Shown one piece after another: positions 1 through 7,704 of a stretch of 43,458 nucleotides of DNA. The position numbers and the translations under genes are program-made. The DNA is taken from assembly GCA_918272565.1 (NCBI GenBank), contig CAKJYW010000038.1, positions 1 to 43,458 of the forward strand. The letters run 5' to 3'. The notes below the pieces were generated by a model. The model searched no databases, was not told where the DNA came from, and saw nothing but the letters and a program-made list of their open reading frames with translations. The stretch's first letter is position 1; each line of letters begins with the position of its first letter. This stretch comes from Bacilli bacterium (GTDB lineage Bacteria > Bacillota_I > Bacilli_A > ML615J-28 > CAG-698).

Positions 1-119
1 AGAGTTTGGTGATGATGGCAAAGTGGATACACCTGTTCCCATCTCGAACACAGAAGTTAAGCACTTTTACGCTGATGATAGTTGGTTTCGACCCGCAAAA
101 GTAGGAAGTTGCCAAACTC
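1..119 (+). rRNA. rrf: 5S ribosomal RNA
   Basis: The 5' and 3' ends pair (GAGTTTGG with CCAAACTC), and the interior carries the conserved 5S core around 38-62 (CCCATCTCGAACACAGAAG). The gene sits immediately upstream of a tRNA cluster, as at the end of a 16S-23S-5S operon; the 23S gene would lie before the window. The 5' end may be a base or so off because the window begins here. Confidence 0.93.
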
Positions 120-143
120 CTTTCTATTAAATTATAAATAAGT

Positions 144-219
144 GGAGGTCTAGCTCAGTTGGGAGAGCATCTGCCTTACAAGCAGAGGGTCAGCGGTTCG
201 AGCCCGTTGATCTCCACCA
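144..219 (+). tRNA. tRNA-Val (anticodon UAC)
   Basis: Full cloverleaf: acceptor GGAGGTC pairs with GATCTCC, anticodon loop CTTACAA, T-loop GTTCGAG, and CCA is encoded. First tRNA after 5S. Confidence 0.97.
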
Positions 220-223
220 TTGT

Positions 224-300
224 GCCGACTTAGCTCAATCTGGCAGAGCAACTGACTTGTAATCAGTAGGTTGCGGGTTCAATTCCTGCAGTCGGCACCA
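224..300 (+). tRNA. tRNA-Thr (anticodon UGU)
   Basis: Acceptor GCCGACT pairs with AGTCGGC, anticodon loop CTTGTAA on an ACTGA/TCAGT stem, CCA encoded. Only four bases separate it from tRNA-Val. Confidence 0.97.
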
Positions 301-306
301 TTACTT

Positions 307-382
307 GTCTCCGTAGCTCAGTCGGTAGAGCAACTGACTTTTAATCAGTGGGTCGAGCGTTCGAATCGCTTCGGAGACACCA
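307..382 (+). tRNA. tRNA-Lys (anticodon UUU)
   Basis: Acceptor GTCTCCG pairs with CGGAGAC, anticodon loop CTTTTAA, CCA encoded. Confidence 0.97.
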
Positions 383-390
383 AATTATTT

Positions 391-476
391 GGCCCTGTGG
401 CGGAAATGGTAGACGCGAGGGCTTAAAATCCCTTGCCAGCAATGGCGTGCCGGTTCGACTCCGGCCAGGGCCACCA
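391..476 (+). tRNA. tRNA-Leu (anticodon UAA) with a shortened anticodon stem
   Basis: Class II tRNA with a long variable arm; acceptor GGCCCTG pairs with CAGGGCC and CCA is encoded. The anticodon loop reads CTTAAAA (UAA). In other bacterial tRNA-Leu(UAA) the D stem is followed by one base and a five-base stem strand (for example AGGGA-loop-TCCCT in E. coli). Here only AGGG precedes the loop opposite TCCCT, so one base appears to be missing at position 31, leaving a 4-bp stem with an unpaired T39. Confidence 0.9.
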
Positions 477-497
477 AAACTTAATATTTCAACATGT

Positions 498-573
498 GGG
501 TCCTTAGCTCAGCTGGGAGAGCGCCTGTTTTGCACGCAGGAGGTCGACGGTTCGATCCCGTTAGGATCCACCA
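498..573 (+). tRNA. tRNA-Ala (anticodon UGC)
   Basis: Acceptor GGGTCCT pairs with AGGATCC, including the G3-U70 wobble that marks tRNA-Ala. Anticodon loop TTTGCAC; CCA encoded. Confidence 0.97.
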
Positions 574-607
574 TTTTTTTAATAAAGTTGTTTTTCTGGA
601 GGTAACT

Positions 608-684
608 GGCGGTGTAGCTTAGCTGGCTAGAGCGTCCGGTTCATACCCGGAAGGTCGAGGGTTCAAATCCCCCCGCCGCTACCA
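608..684 (+). tRNA. tRNA-Met, elongator (anticodon CAU)
   Basis: Acceptor GGCGGTG pairs with CGCCGCT (G1-U72 wobble), anticodon loop TTCATAC, CCA encoded. It closely matches the Bacillus elongator tRNA-Met and lacks the initiator C1xA72 mismatch, which separates it from the two other CAU tRNAs here. Confidence 0.93.
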
Positions 685-695
685 TTTCTCGATAA

Positions 696-772
696 GGACC
701 CGTAGCCCAGTTGGTTAGAGCTACCGGCTCATAACCGGTTGGTCGCAGGTTCGAGTCCTGCCGGGTCCACCA
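696..772 (+). tRNA. tRNA-Ile2 (CAU, presumably lysidine-modified)
   Basis: Acceptor GGACCCG pairs with CGGGTCC; anticodon loop CTCATAA, CCA encoded. The body resembles the Bacillus tRNA-Ile(CAU) that follows elongator tRNA-Met in the same order. Reading AUA would need TilS to convert C34 to lysidine; this assignment rests on similarity and gene order. Confidence 0.85.
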
Positions 773-819
773 GATTATTGACTTTTACTAAAAAAATTAT
801 TATAATAATATAGCAATAT

Positions 820-910
820 GGAGGAATACCCAAGCCTGGCTGAAGGGGTCGGTCTTGAAAACCGAAAGGCGTGAGAGCGCGCGCGGGTTCGAATCCTGCT
901 TCCTCCGCCA
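820..910 (+). tRNA. tRNA-Ser (anticodon UGA)
   Basis: Class II tRNA with an extended variable arm; acceptor GGAGGAA pairs with TTCCTCC, discriminator G73, anticodon loop CTTGAAA, CCA encoded. Confidence 0.96.
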
Positions 911-932
911 TTTTTATTTTTAAACTTAATAT

Positions 933-1008
933 CGCGGAGTGGAGCAGCTGGCAGCTCGTTGGGCTCATAACCCAGAGGTCGAAGGTTCAAATCCTTCCTC
1001 CGCAACCA
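933..1008 (+). tRNA. Initiator tRNA-fMet (anticodon CAU)
   Basis: Shows both initiator signs: the C1xA72 mismatch at the acceptor end (CGCGGAG against CTCCGCA) and three G-C pairs closing the anticodon stem (GGG-loop-CCC). CCA encoded. Confidence 0.95.
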
Positions 1009-1011
1009 AAT

Positions 1012-1088
1012 GGTCCTGTGGTGTAGCGGTTTATCACGTCTGCCTGTCACGCAGAAGATCGCGAGTTCGATTCTCGTCAGGACCGCCA
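1012..1088 (+). tRNA. tRNA-Asp (anticodon GUC)
   Basis: Acceptor GGTCCTG pairs with CAGGACC, discriminator G73, anticodon loop CTGTCAC, CCA encoded. Confidence 0.97.
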
Positions 1089-1093
1089 TGTGT

Positions 1094-1169
1094 GGCTCGG
1101 TAGCTCAGTTGGTAGAGCACAGGACTGAAAATCCTGGTGTCGCCAGTTCAATCCTGGCCTGAGCCACCA
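1094..1169 (+). tRNA. tRNA-Phe (anticodon GAA)
   Basis: Acceptor GGCTCGG pairs with CTGAGCC, anticodon loop CTGAAAA, CCA encoded. Last tRNA of the cluster. Confidence 0.97.
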
Positions 1170-1195
1170 TTTTTTTGTCCAATGTTTTATATAAA

Positions 1196-1233
1196 TAAAA
1201 AAGCATTTTGTTTTAAACAAGATGCTTTTTTTC
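1196..1233 (+). terminator. Rho-independent terminator of the rRNA-tRNA operon
   Basis: AAAAAGCAT pairs with ATGCTTTTT, with an inner TTGTTT/AAACAA pairing and a run of T. It directly follows the last tRNA. Confidence 0.85.
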
Positions 1234-1295
1234 TTTTTATATCTTTTTTATAAATAGGAAATTATTATTAAAAGATAAAGACAAAAATAAAGTTT

Positions 1296-1493
1296 TTATT
1301 CTTTAAATTTATCATTAATTTCGGTAATTACGCTGGTGTATAACACTATCTTTTTATCATTTACAGTCACCACTATTACTCCATATTTACCAGTTTTTTG
1401 ATGGGTAGCAATAATCGCACAAGTGCCATCAAAGATAACTTTATAAACATGATGGTTTATTTCTTCTTTTGTTTCTTCTATAGGCTTTTCAAT
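1296..1493 (-). pseudogene. Remnant (or ATT-started small ORF) of a lipoprotein C-terminal Ig-like module
   Basis: An open frame of about 65 codons with no ATG, GTG or TTG start. Its product matches the C-terminal tail of the GH5-like lipoprotein encoded at 26802-28838: here GTCAIIATHQKTGKYGVI, there GICGIVAIHRDTGKYGVI, with similarity continuing to the end. It looks like the last part of a bacterial Ig-like (Big2) fold. A good RBS (GAGGAGGT at 1502-1509) lies seven bases before an ATT codon at 1493, and a TATAAT lies at 1519-1524 on this strand, so low-level expression from a rare ATT start is possible. I favour a decayed paralogue. The in-frame stop just upstream (1497-1499) rules out a longer product in this frame. 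Confidence 0.6.
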
Positions 1494-1518
1494 TTCTTAT
1501 ACCTCCTCTCTATCTAAT

Positions 1519-1524
1519 ATTATA
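1519..1524 (-). promoter_or_regulatory. Possible -10 box for the remnant ORF
   Basis: TATAAT on the minus strand, followed by the RBS GAGGAGGT at 1502-1509. The -35 is poor (TTAAAA). It is divergent from the glucan operon promoter. Confidence 0.4.
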
Positions 1525-1560
1525 ATATTAAAAGAAAATTAGTTTTAATGTTTATTTTGC

Positions 1561-1589
1561 TTTTCAAAATGTATATTTCATGTTATAAT
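1561..1589 (+). promoter_or_regulatory. Promoter of the beta-1,2-glucan operon
   Basis: Extended -10 TGTTATAAT at 1581-1589 with a weak -35 (TTTTCA, 1561-1566) at 17 bp spacing. The expected start near 1596 lies at the edge of the palindrome at 1598-1617, and the first gene starts at 1639. No comparably good promoter is seen further down the operon. Confidence 0.7.
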
Positions 1590-1597
1590 TAAATTAG

Positions 1598-1617
1598 TTA
1601 TTGAATCGTTTCAATAA
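1598..1617 (+). promoter_or_regulatory. LacI-family operator
   Basis: Perfect 8-bp inverted repeat TTATTGAA-N4-TTCAATAA with central CG, the usual form of LacI/GalR operators. It covers the transcription start, so binding would block initiation. The likely ligand is the LacI-family protein encoded at 25623-26603, the last gene of the same operon. The CG spacing is shorter than in a canonical CcpA cre site, so a dedicated repressor is favoured. Confidence 0.75.
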
Positions 1618-1638
1618 AATTATTAAAGGTGATAAAAA

Positions 1639-4600
1639 ATGTTTGAAAAATTGGAGAGAAAAAAGTACCAAATTAAAGCAGAAAATTTCAATATTTCACT
1701 GCTAGAAAGTGGCAATATTTTAGAGATTAGAGATGACATTGTTAGATTAAACACCTATCTAGGGAATAACTTAGAAGAAACTATTGGAAATGTATTTATT
1801 AGAGTAAAAGAAAATGGTGAATATTTTTATGCACCGATGATTGGTATTGGATCAAATTCATACTTTGAAATTAACGAGGAAGAAAACTATTGTACTTACA
1901 AAGGAGAGTTTAGAGAAGTTCAATACCTTATTATTTTAACAACTTTTGAAAACGCTTGCGTAATTGATGTTAAACTCAAAAAGAACGATAAAGAAAAGAT
2001 AGTTGATGTAATATTTGGAATAGATGTAGCTATTAACAATATTTATGCTATTAGTAGTAATGAAGCATACGTTAGTCAGTATATTGATCATTATGCTTAC
2101 CTTAATAGGGATGGCTACACTATTTTATCAAGGCAAAATCAAGGTGGAGGATACTATTTAGAAGTAGGATCACTTACTAAAAATGTTGGGTATACTACTG
2201 ACGGATTTGATTTTTATAAGAATAGTTATAAAAAAGATAATGTTATTAGTGCTTTAAAAGAAGGTAGACTAGTATCTCGCATTAATCAATATGAGTTTTC
2301 TTTTGTTTCGTTAGAGAGTGAAGCAATGGATTTAAGTGAAGATAGAAATGTTATTTTCTATTTTGCTTATACCAAAGATATTAATTATAAAGTTGAAAAG
2401 CCGTTATTTAAAGAAAATATCATAAATTACAAAAAGAAAGATATTAAAGTAGGTAAAGGAATTAAATTTAATAATAATATTAATTTTAATGAGTGTATCT
2501 TTGGAAAAGAATTAACAGAAGATGAAATAGATAATCTATTTGGGGATAGGCGTTACGAAGAAAAGAAGGAAGGTAAATTATTATCATTCTTTAGAAACGA
2601 TTATTCACATGTGGTTTTACCTATTAAAGAAGAAATGATGGAAAGACCAAGCGGTAATATCATCATTTCTAATTGTTTAAAGAGTGATGCCACATTCGAT
2701 TTTGAGAAGATTATTGGTGAAACATCATATATTTACGGAGTATTCCTCTCACAAGTGGTTTTAGGAAACACTTCTTTTAATAAATTATTAACAAATATTC
2801 GCAATCCTTTAAATATTAGTAAAATAAGTGGAACCAGAATTTTTATAAAAAGTGATGGAAGTTATAAGTTACTAACAATGCCTTCAGCTTTCATTATGGG
2901 GCTTAATTATTTTAGTTGGTATTATAAATTAGATGATGACTTGATTAAGATTAATGTATTAGTTAGTAAAGATAAAGGAAAGATTGAACTTAGTTACGCA
3001 TCTAGAAAGAATAGAGATATTCTAATTACTAATAATTTAGTCATGGGCGAAAGAGAACATGAGAATGATTATGAAGTAATAAATAATTGTAGTGGAATAG
3101 ATATTAAGTTTTTAAATAGGTTTATTAGTGATAAATATCCTGACCTTTTCTTTAAGATTAGGATAGATAAAGAATTTGAAGTTTATGATGACGCATTTTT
3201 CTTTGAAGATAAAAAAAGAAAAGGCGAAGATATCGTAGTATTTAAATTAAAGAATAAAGAATTTAATTATTTAATATCTTCAGGATATGAAGACGAAAAG
3301 CATTTAGACTTTAGTAAAGAAACAAAAAATTATTTAGATGGATTCAATTCAATGCTGAATGGTTTTGAGATAAAGTCAAAAGATGAGAATTTAAATTCAT
3401 TTAATATCTTAAGTCGTTGGTTTTTACACGATGCGCTTATTCATTACTTATCACCTCACGGGCTTGAACAATATAATGGAGCTGCGTGGGGCTTAAGGGA
3501 TGTATGTCAAGGACCTGCTGAGTTGATGTTATCTTTAAGTAAATATGAAGAGGTGCGAAACATTATTAAAACAGTTTATTCACATCAATTCTTAGAAACT
3601 GGCGATTTCCCTCAATGGTTTATGTTTGATAAGTTCTATCAAATTCAGGATTTATCTAGTCATGGGGATATAATCGTATGGCCTATTAGGATGCTTGCTA
3701 TGTATTTAAAAGAAAGTGGAGATTATTCAATACTTGAAGAAGAAGTTCCATATACTAAAAAAGAAGGAATTATATTTACTTCAAACACAAAAATAATTGA
3801 ACATCTAGATTATGAAATAGAGGCAATTAAGAAAAATGTAATTAATGGAACGCATTTACCAATTTATGGTGGCGGAGATTGGGACGATACTCTTCAACCA
3901 GCTATAGCTAGTTACAAAAAAGAGATGGTTTCAGGTTGGACACCGTTACTTACATATGAAGCACTAATGAAGATAGCTGATGCTTTATGCTTATATGATA
4001 AAAACAGAGCAAGTAGCTATTTGGATTTAGCTTCAAAGATTAAAGCCGATTACAATAAATATGTTATTAAAGATGGAGTTCCTGCGGGATCTATTCGATT
4101 TACCGATGATAATATCATCTATGTTTTACATCCAAGTGATGAAGTAACAAAGATTAAATACCGCTTACTTCCACTTACTCGTAGCATAATAAGTGAATTT
4201 GTAACACTAGATGATGCACTTAAGTATTCTAAGATAATCGATGAAAACTTAAGTTTTCCTGATGGCGTTAGACTTATGAGTAACGCTGTAGAATATAATG
4301 GCGGAATAAAGAAGTTCTTCAATAGAGCTGAAACAGCTTCAAACTTTGGACGTGAGATAGGTTTAATGTACACTCATGCAAATATCAGATACACGGAAGC
4401 TATGCATAAATTAGGTGATGGAAACAAAGTTTATTTAGGTTTACAAAAAGTTAATCCAGTTATTTATGATAAATTCGTTTCAAACGCTAAAGAAAGACAA
4501 AGGACATCTTATTTCTCTAGTAGCGATGGAGAATTTATTAATCGCTATGAAGCATACCGTAATTTTAATAAATTAAAAGATGGTAGCGTTAAAGTAAAAG

Positions 4601-4920
4601 GTGGCTGGAGAGTATATTCAAGCGGACCTGGAATTTATTTAAGTATGATTATTAGAGGATTCTTTGGACTAAATAACTATAATGATAAAATCCTAATTGA
4701 TCCCGTTATTCCAAAAGAGTTATTAGGATTTAGTTTTAAATATAAAATCAATGGAAAGAATGTATTAGTTAAGTATCTAAGTGGAGATAATAACTTAATA
4801 GTTAATGGTGAAGTAGTTAACTCTAGAGCCACTAATAAATATCGAGGTGGCGGATTTATCTTTGATAGTAGCTTACTAAACAAAGAAGAAAATGTTATTG
4901 AGGTATATTTAAATGGCTAG
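1639..4920 (+). CDS. GH94 phosphorylase, probable 1,2-beta-oligoglucan phosphorylase
   Basis: Predicted to phosphorolyse beta-1,2-linked gluco-oligosaccharides (sophoro-oligosaccharides) to alpha-glucose-1-phosphate and a shortened chain in the cytoplasm. Seen: 1093 residues, no signal peptide, an N-terminal beta-sandwich half and a C-terminal (alpha/alpha)6 barrel with GH94 signatures (GAAWGLRDVCQGPAE near 613; YGGGDWDD near 743-749 with Asp747 in the catalytic acid motif; SSHGD near 673). The length is well above cellobiose phosphorylase (about 800) and fits the characterised 1,2-beta-oligoglucan phosphorylases (EC 2.4.1.333), such as Lin1839 of Listeria innocua. Start chosen at ATG 1639 behind AAAGGTGAT. 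It overlaps the next gene by 8 bp. The specificity is inferred from length and from the GH144 and GH3 neighbours; laminaribiose or cellobiose phosphorylase is less likely. Confidence 0.87.
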   Translation: MFEKLERKKYQIKAENFNISLLESGNILEIRDDIVRLNTYLGNNLEETIGNVFIRVKENGEYFYAPMIGIGSNSYFEINEEENYCTYKGEFREVQYLIILTTFENACVIDVKLKKNDKEKIVDVIFGIDVAINNIYAISSNEAYVSQYIDHYAYLNRDGYTILSRQNQGGGYYLEVGSLTKNVGYTTDGFDFYKNSYKKDNVISALKEGRLVSRINQYEFSFVSLESEAMDLSEDRNVIFYFAYTKDINYKVEKPLFKENIINYKKKDIKVGKGIKFNNNINFNECIFGKELTEDEIDNLFGDRRYEEKKEGKLLSFFRNDYSHVVLPIKEEMMERPSGNIIISNCLKSDATFDFEKIIGETSYIYGVFLSQVVLGNTSFNKLLTNIRNPLNISKISGTRIFIKSDGSYKLLTMPSAFIMGLNYFSWYYKLDDDLIKINVLVSKDKGKIELSYASRKNRDILITNNLVMGEREHENDYEVINNCSGIDIKFLNRFISDKYPDLFFKIRIDKEFEVYDDAFFFEDKKRKGEDIVVFKLKNKEFNYLISSGYEDEKHLDFSKETKNYLDGFNSMLNGFEIKSKDENLNSFNILSRWFLHDALIHYLSPHGLEQYNGAAWGLRDVCQGPAELMLSLSKYEEVRNIIKTVYSHQFLETGDFPQWFMFDKFYQIQDLSSHGDIIVWPIRMLAMYLKESGDYSILEEEVPYTKKEGIIFTSNTKIIEHLDYEIEAIKKNVINGTHLPIYGGGDWDDTLQPAIASYKKEMVSGWTPLLTYEALMKIADALCLYDKNRASSYLDLASKIKADYNKYVIKDGVPAGSIRFTDDNIIYVLHPSDEVTKIKYRLLPLTRSIISEFVTLDDALKYSKIIDENLSFPDGVRLMSNAVEYNGGIKKFFNRAETASNFGREIGLMYTHANIRYTEAMHKLGDGNKVYLGLQKVNPVIYDKFVSNAKERQRTSYFSSSDGEFINRYEAYRNFNKLKDGSVKVKGGWRVYSSGPGIYLSMIIRGFFGLNNYNDKILIDPVIPKELLGFSFKYKINGKNVLVKYLSGDNNLIVNGEVVNSRATNKYRGGGFIFDSSLLNKEENVIEVYLNG

Positions 4921-6151
4921 AGTTCTAACAAAAAAACTCATAATGGAAGAAATCAAAGGTTGCTTTGATTATTTCTGGAATGAGTCGGGAGAAGAAGGTA
5001 AAACAGGGTATGGCTTAACGCTTGATAAAGTGTTCTTAAGTAAAGAAGGAGACGACTTATCAAGTATTGCTAGTATTGGTTTTGCTTTAGCAGGTTATGT
5101 TATTGGAGCTGAACGAGGGTTTGTGTCATTTGATGATGCTTATAAAAGAACTTTTAAAACTTTAGAAGCACTTCTAAAAATAGAAGACTTTCATGGGTTT
5201 TTACCTCATTTCATTTATCAAAAAAGTGCTAAGTCAAATGGAAGTGAGTTTTCAACAATCGATACTGCAATCCTACTTATGGGAGCTGTAACAGCCGGTG
5301 AGTATTTTAAAGGTGAAGTTTTAGATTTATCAAATAAACTTATTAATAGAGTTGACTGGCTTCACTTCTTAAAAGAAAACAAAGGCAAGAAGCAATTAAT
5401 AATGGCTTATTCCAATAAATACTGGGGAGAAAATGGTGGATATAGCCTGGCTTGTTGGGACCATTACGCAGAACAATTAATGATTTATTTATTAATTGGG
5501 GGAAGATGCGATATAGATGAAAGAATTGCTTTAGAACTATTTAATGGATTTAATAGAAATATAGGACATTATAAAGGCGATGATTTCGTTTATTGCTTTG
5601 CTAATCCATTATTTATTCATCAGTTTACTCATTGTTTCTTTGATTTTAAAAAGTATTTAGATTCAAATGGTTATGATTGGTTTAAAAATAGTGTTGATGC
5701 CACAATTGCTAATAGAAGATATTGCATGGATCAAAAGTGGAGTAAGAGCTTTAATAAAGATAGTTGGGGTTTGAGTGCTTTCCAAGGCAAGAATAGATAT
5801 ATGGTTTTAGGAAGTCCGCCTCAAGGATTTGAAGGGATTGAGTGTAAGCAGCACTTAGAAGGGTATGTAGCTCCATATGCGGCACTATCATCTATTTGTT
5901 TTACACCAAAAGAATCAATTAAAGCGCTTAGGTACTTTAATAAAATAGATGGGTTAAAACAAAAATATGGTTATACTGATTGTTATAACCTGGATATTAA
6001 CTATATTAGCGATTGCTATATTGGAATTGATAAAGGGCCAACAATGATTATGCTTGATAATTATTTGTATGGAACTACATGGAAGTATTTCACTAAAAGC
6101 AGTACATGTCAAAATGCAATCAAGAGATTGAAATTTATAAATAGAGAATAA
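4913..6151 (+). CDS. GH144-family enzyme, cytoplasmic (beta-1,2-glucanase or sophorohydrolase type)
   Basis: Belongs to the GH144/'glycoamylase-like' (alpha/alpha)6-barrel family, whose characterised members are endo-beta-1,2-glucanases (EC 3.2.1.71) and exo-acting sophorose-releasing enzymes. Seen: 412 residues, FDYFW near the N-terminus, STIDTAILLMGA (Asp117), WDHYAEQLMIYLL (Glu187), KDSWGLSAFQG (near 283) and a C-terminal YIGIDKGPTMIMLDNY. No signal peptide, so it should act on imported oligosaccharides. It starts inside the end of the GH94 gene, with TGAGG nine bases ahead. The lipoprotein at 18586 is a second family member; having one inside and one outside suggests a division of labour. 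An exo-acting role here is inference. Confidence 0.83.
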   Translation: MARVLTKKLIMEEIKGCFDYFWNESGEEGKTGYGLTLDKVFLSKEGDDLSSIASIGFALAGYVIGAERGFVSFDDAYKRTFKTLEALLKIEDFHGFLPHFIYQKSAKSNGSEFSTIDTAILLMGAVTAGEYFKGEVLDLSNKLINRVDWLHFLKENKGKKQLIMAYSNKYWGENGGYSLACWDHYAEQLMIYLLIGGRCDIDERIALELFNGFNRNIGHYKGDDFVYCFANPLFIHQFTHCFFDFKKYLDSNGYDWFKNSVDATIANRRYCMDQKWSKSFNKDSWGLSAFQGKNRYMVLGSPPQGFEGIECKQHLEGYVAPYAALSSICFTPKESIKALRYFNKIDGLKQKYGYTDCYNLDINYISDCYIGIDKGPTMIMLDNYLYGTTWKYFTKSSTCQNAIKRLKFINRE

Positions 6152-6163
6152 AAGGAGAGAAAA

Positions 6164-7636
6164 ATGAAAAAATTCTTATTATTATGTTTAACAATCACTG
6201 TTTCTTTGTTACTTTTTGCTTGTGGAGGAGAGAAACAAAACGAACAAAAAGTTAAGAAAACTGTTATTACTTATTGTAACTGGAATATCGGTACAGAAGA
6301 AGATAACAATTTGTGTCGTAGAAGAGTTGAAGCTTTCAATAAGAGCCATGATAAAGTTCGTATTGAAATCATTACTCAACCTGATGGAACAAGCTATGAT
6401 GACTTCTTAGCAACTTTAGCTTCAGGTGGAGATTTACCTGATGTATTTATGGTTAATAGTGTTCCAACAGCAGTTATTAATAAATGGGCACTAGAAATCA
6501 CTGATATTGCGCTAGGTGATAGCGAATGGAATGATATTCCTCAAGCATTACGTGATTCAATCACTTATGATGGACACATTTATGCTATTCCTGCTGGACA
6601 ATATTATATGGGATTATTTGCTAACCTTGATTTAATTGAAGGATTCTTGAAGAAAGGTGAAAGTGCAGAAGAAGTATTCGCTCCTGGTGAATTCACTACT
6701 GAAAAATGGATTGAAACTGTTAAGGCAATGCGTAACATCACTCCAAGAGACGGAAGTGGAACAATTGGTATGAATGCCGTTGGTGATATGCTTAACTGGT
6801 TACCAAGCGTTGTTGATAAGACTGGTCAAACTAAGCACTTCGTATGGGATGGAAAGAAATTTAATTTCACAAGCGATGTTTTACTTGATGCTTTCCAAAT
6901 CATCGCTGATTTAGGTGATCCTAATAGCCAATATGTTTACGATGCAGTACCTGCAACAGAAGGTGAAGGCGATAACATCACTGAATTCCGTTCTCAAATC
7001 TTTGGACCTGGATCTGCTAGTGATGTATTTACTGCTGGTAGAATGGGATTCATTCAAGAAGGTTCATGGGCTGGTGGATATAGCAATGTAGATTTCAATT
7101 GCATGTTTACATCATACCCTGATGGTAAAATTGTAGCTGCTACTGACTTTATGGTTATCAGTAAGAGCTGTACACATGTTGAAGAAGCTTATGAAGTAGC
7201 TAAATATATGACATTTGGTGCTGAAGGCGCTAATGCAATGTTTGATATTTTAGACAACAATCCAGATAGCAACTTAACACTTACTTGTATTCCTCTAAAT
7301 ACTAATGAAGAAATTTCAACAAAATGGTTTAAATATTTAGATATGAAGGGATTAAAGGAAGTGTTTGAAGCAGTTGAAGCTGGAAAGTGCGAAGTAATTG
7401 TTGAAGGTAATAAGACAATTCCTGGATTCTTAAAAGCAAGATACACAGTTAATACTGGTTTATCATTCCCTGGTGTAAGAGAAGGTTCATTACTAACAAT
7501 TGGTGACTTCTTATGGGAAGTATGCTTAGGTAATATCTCAATTAATGAATATACAGCTAATATGACTCCACAACTAGAAGCAAAGCTTAACGAACAAGTA
7601 ACAAATGACTATGCTTCTATGGGATTAACTCAGTAA
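6164..7636 (+). CDS. Sugar ABC transporter substrate-binding lipoprotein
   Basis: Extracellular solute-binding protein, family 1, anchored as a lipoprotein: signal peptide with lipobox LFAC and Cys20, then a GGEKQNE linker. The 490-residue mature part has the usual SBP elements (ITYCNWNIGTEEDN, then ASGGDLPDVFMVNS near 85, KMGF-like AGRMGFIQEGSWAGG near 290). Presumed ligand: sophoro-oligosaccharides, from the neighbours, by analogy with Lin1841. RBS AAAGGAGAG. Its codons look more biased than those of the enzymes, and an intercistronic hairpin follows, both consistent with high expression. Its permease could be 10611/11569 or the fused 16683. Confidence 0.9.
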   Translation: MKKFLLLCLTITVSLLLFACGGEKQNEQKVKKTVITYCNWNIGTEEDNNLCRRRVEAFNKSHDKVRIEIITQPDGTSYDDFLATLASGGDLPDVFMVNSVPTAVINKWALEITDIALGDSEWNDIPQALRDSITYDGHIYAIPAGQYYMGLFANLDLIEGFLKKGESAEEVFAPGEFTTEKWIETVKAMRNITPRDGSGTIGMNAVGDMLNWLPSVVDKTGQTKHFVWDGKKFNFTSDVLLDAFQIIADLGDPNSQYVYDAVPATEGEGDNITEFRSQIFGPGSASDVFTAGRMGFIQEGSWAGGYSNVDFNCMFTSYPDGKIVAATDFMVISKSCTHVEEAYEVAKYMTFGAEGANAMFDILDNNPDSNLTLTCIPLNTNEEISTKWFKYLDMKGLKEVFEAVEAGKCEVIVEGNKTIPGFLKARYTVNTGLSFPGVREGSLLTIGDFLWEVCLGNISINEYTANMTPQLEAKLNEQVTNDYASMGLTQ

Positions 7637-7650
7637 TAAACAACAAAAAA

Positions 7651-7680
7651 GATATTTAAGACAAATAATACTTAGATATT
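7651..7680 (+). other. Intercistronic hairpin after the binding-protein gene
   Basis: GATATTTAAG pairs with CTTAGATATT (10 bp, two G-U) around a 10-base loop. The next bases are A-rich rather than T-rich, so this is not a classical terminator. It more likely protects the 3' end of the upstream mRNA, as seen after binding-protein genes in other sugar operons. Confidence 0.5.
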
Positions 7681-7704
7681 CAAAAATAAAGAAAGAGGAT
7701 TGCG

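Noticed and set aside
348-1089. Open frames of 79-104 codons on both strands across the tRNA cluster
   Set aside because: They lie wholly over well-formed tRNA genes and their spacers, and their products are translations of tRNA sequence.
1598-1617. A canonical CcpA cre site
   Set aside because: The spacing is TG-N3-CG-N3-CA, one base shorter per half than a cre, and the palindrome extends further outward.
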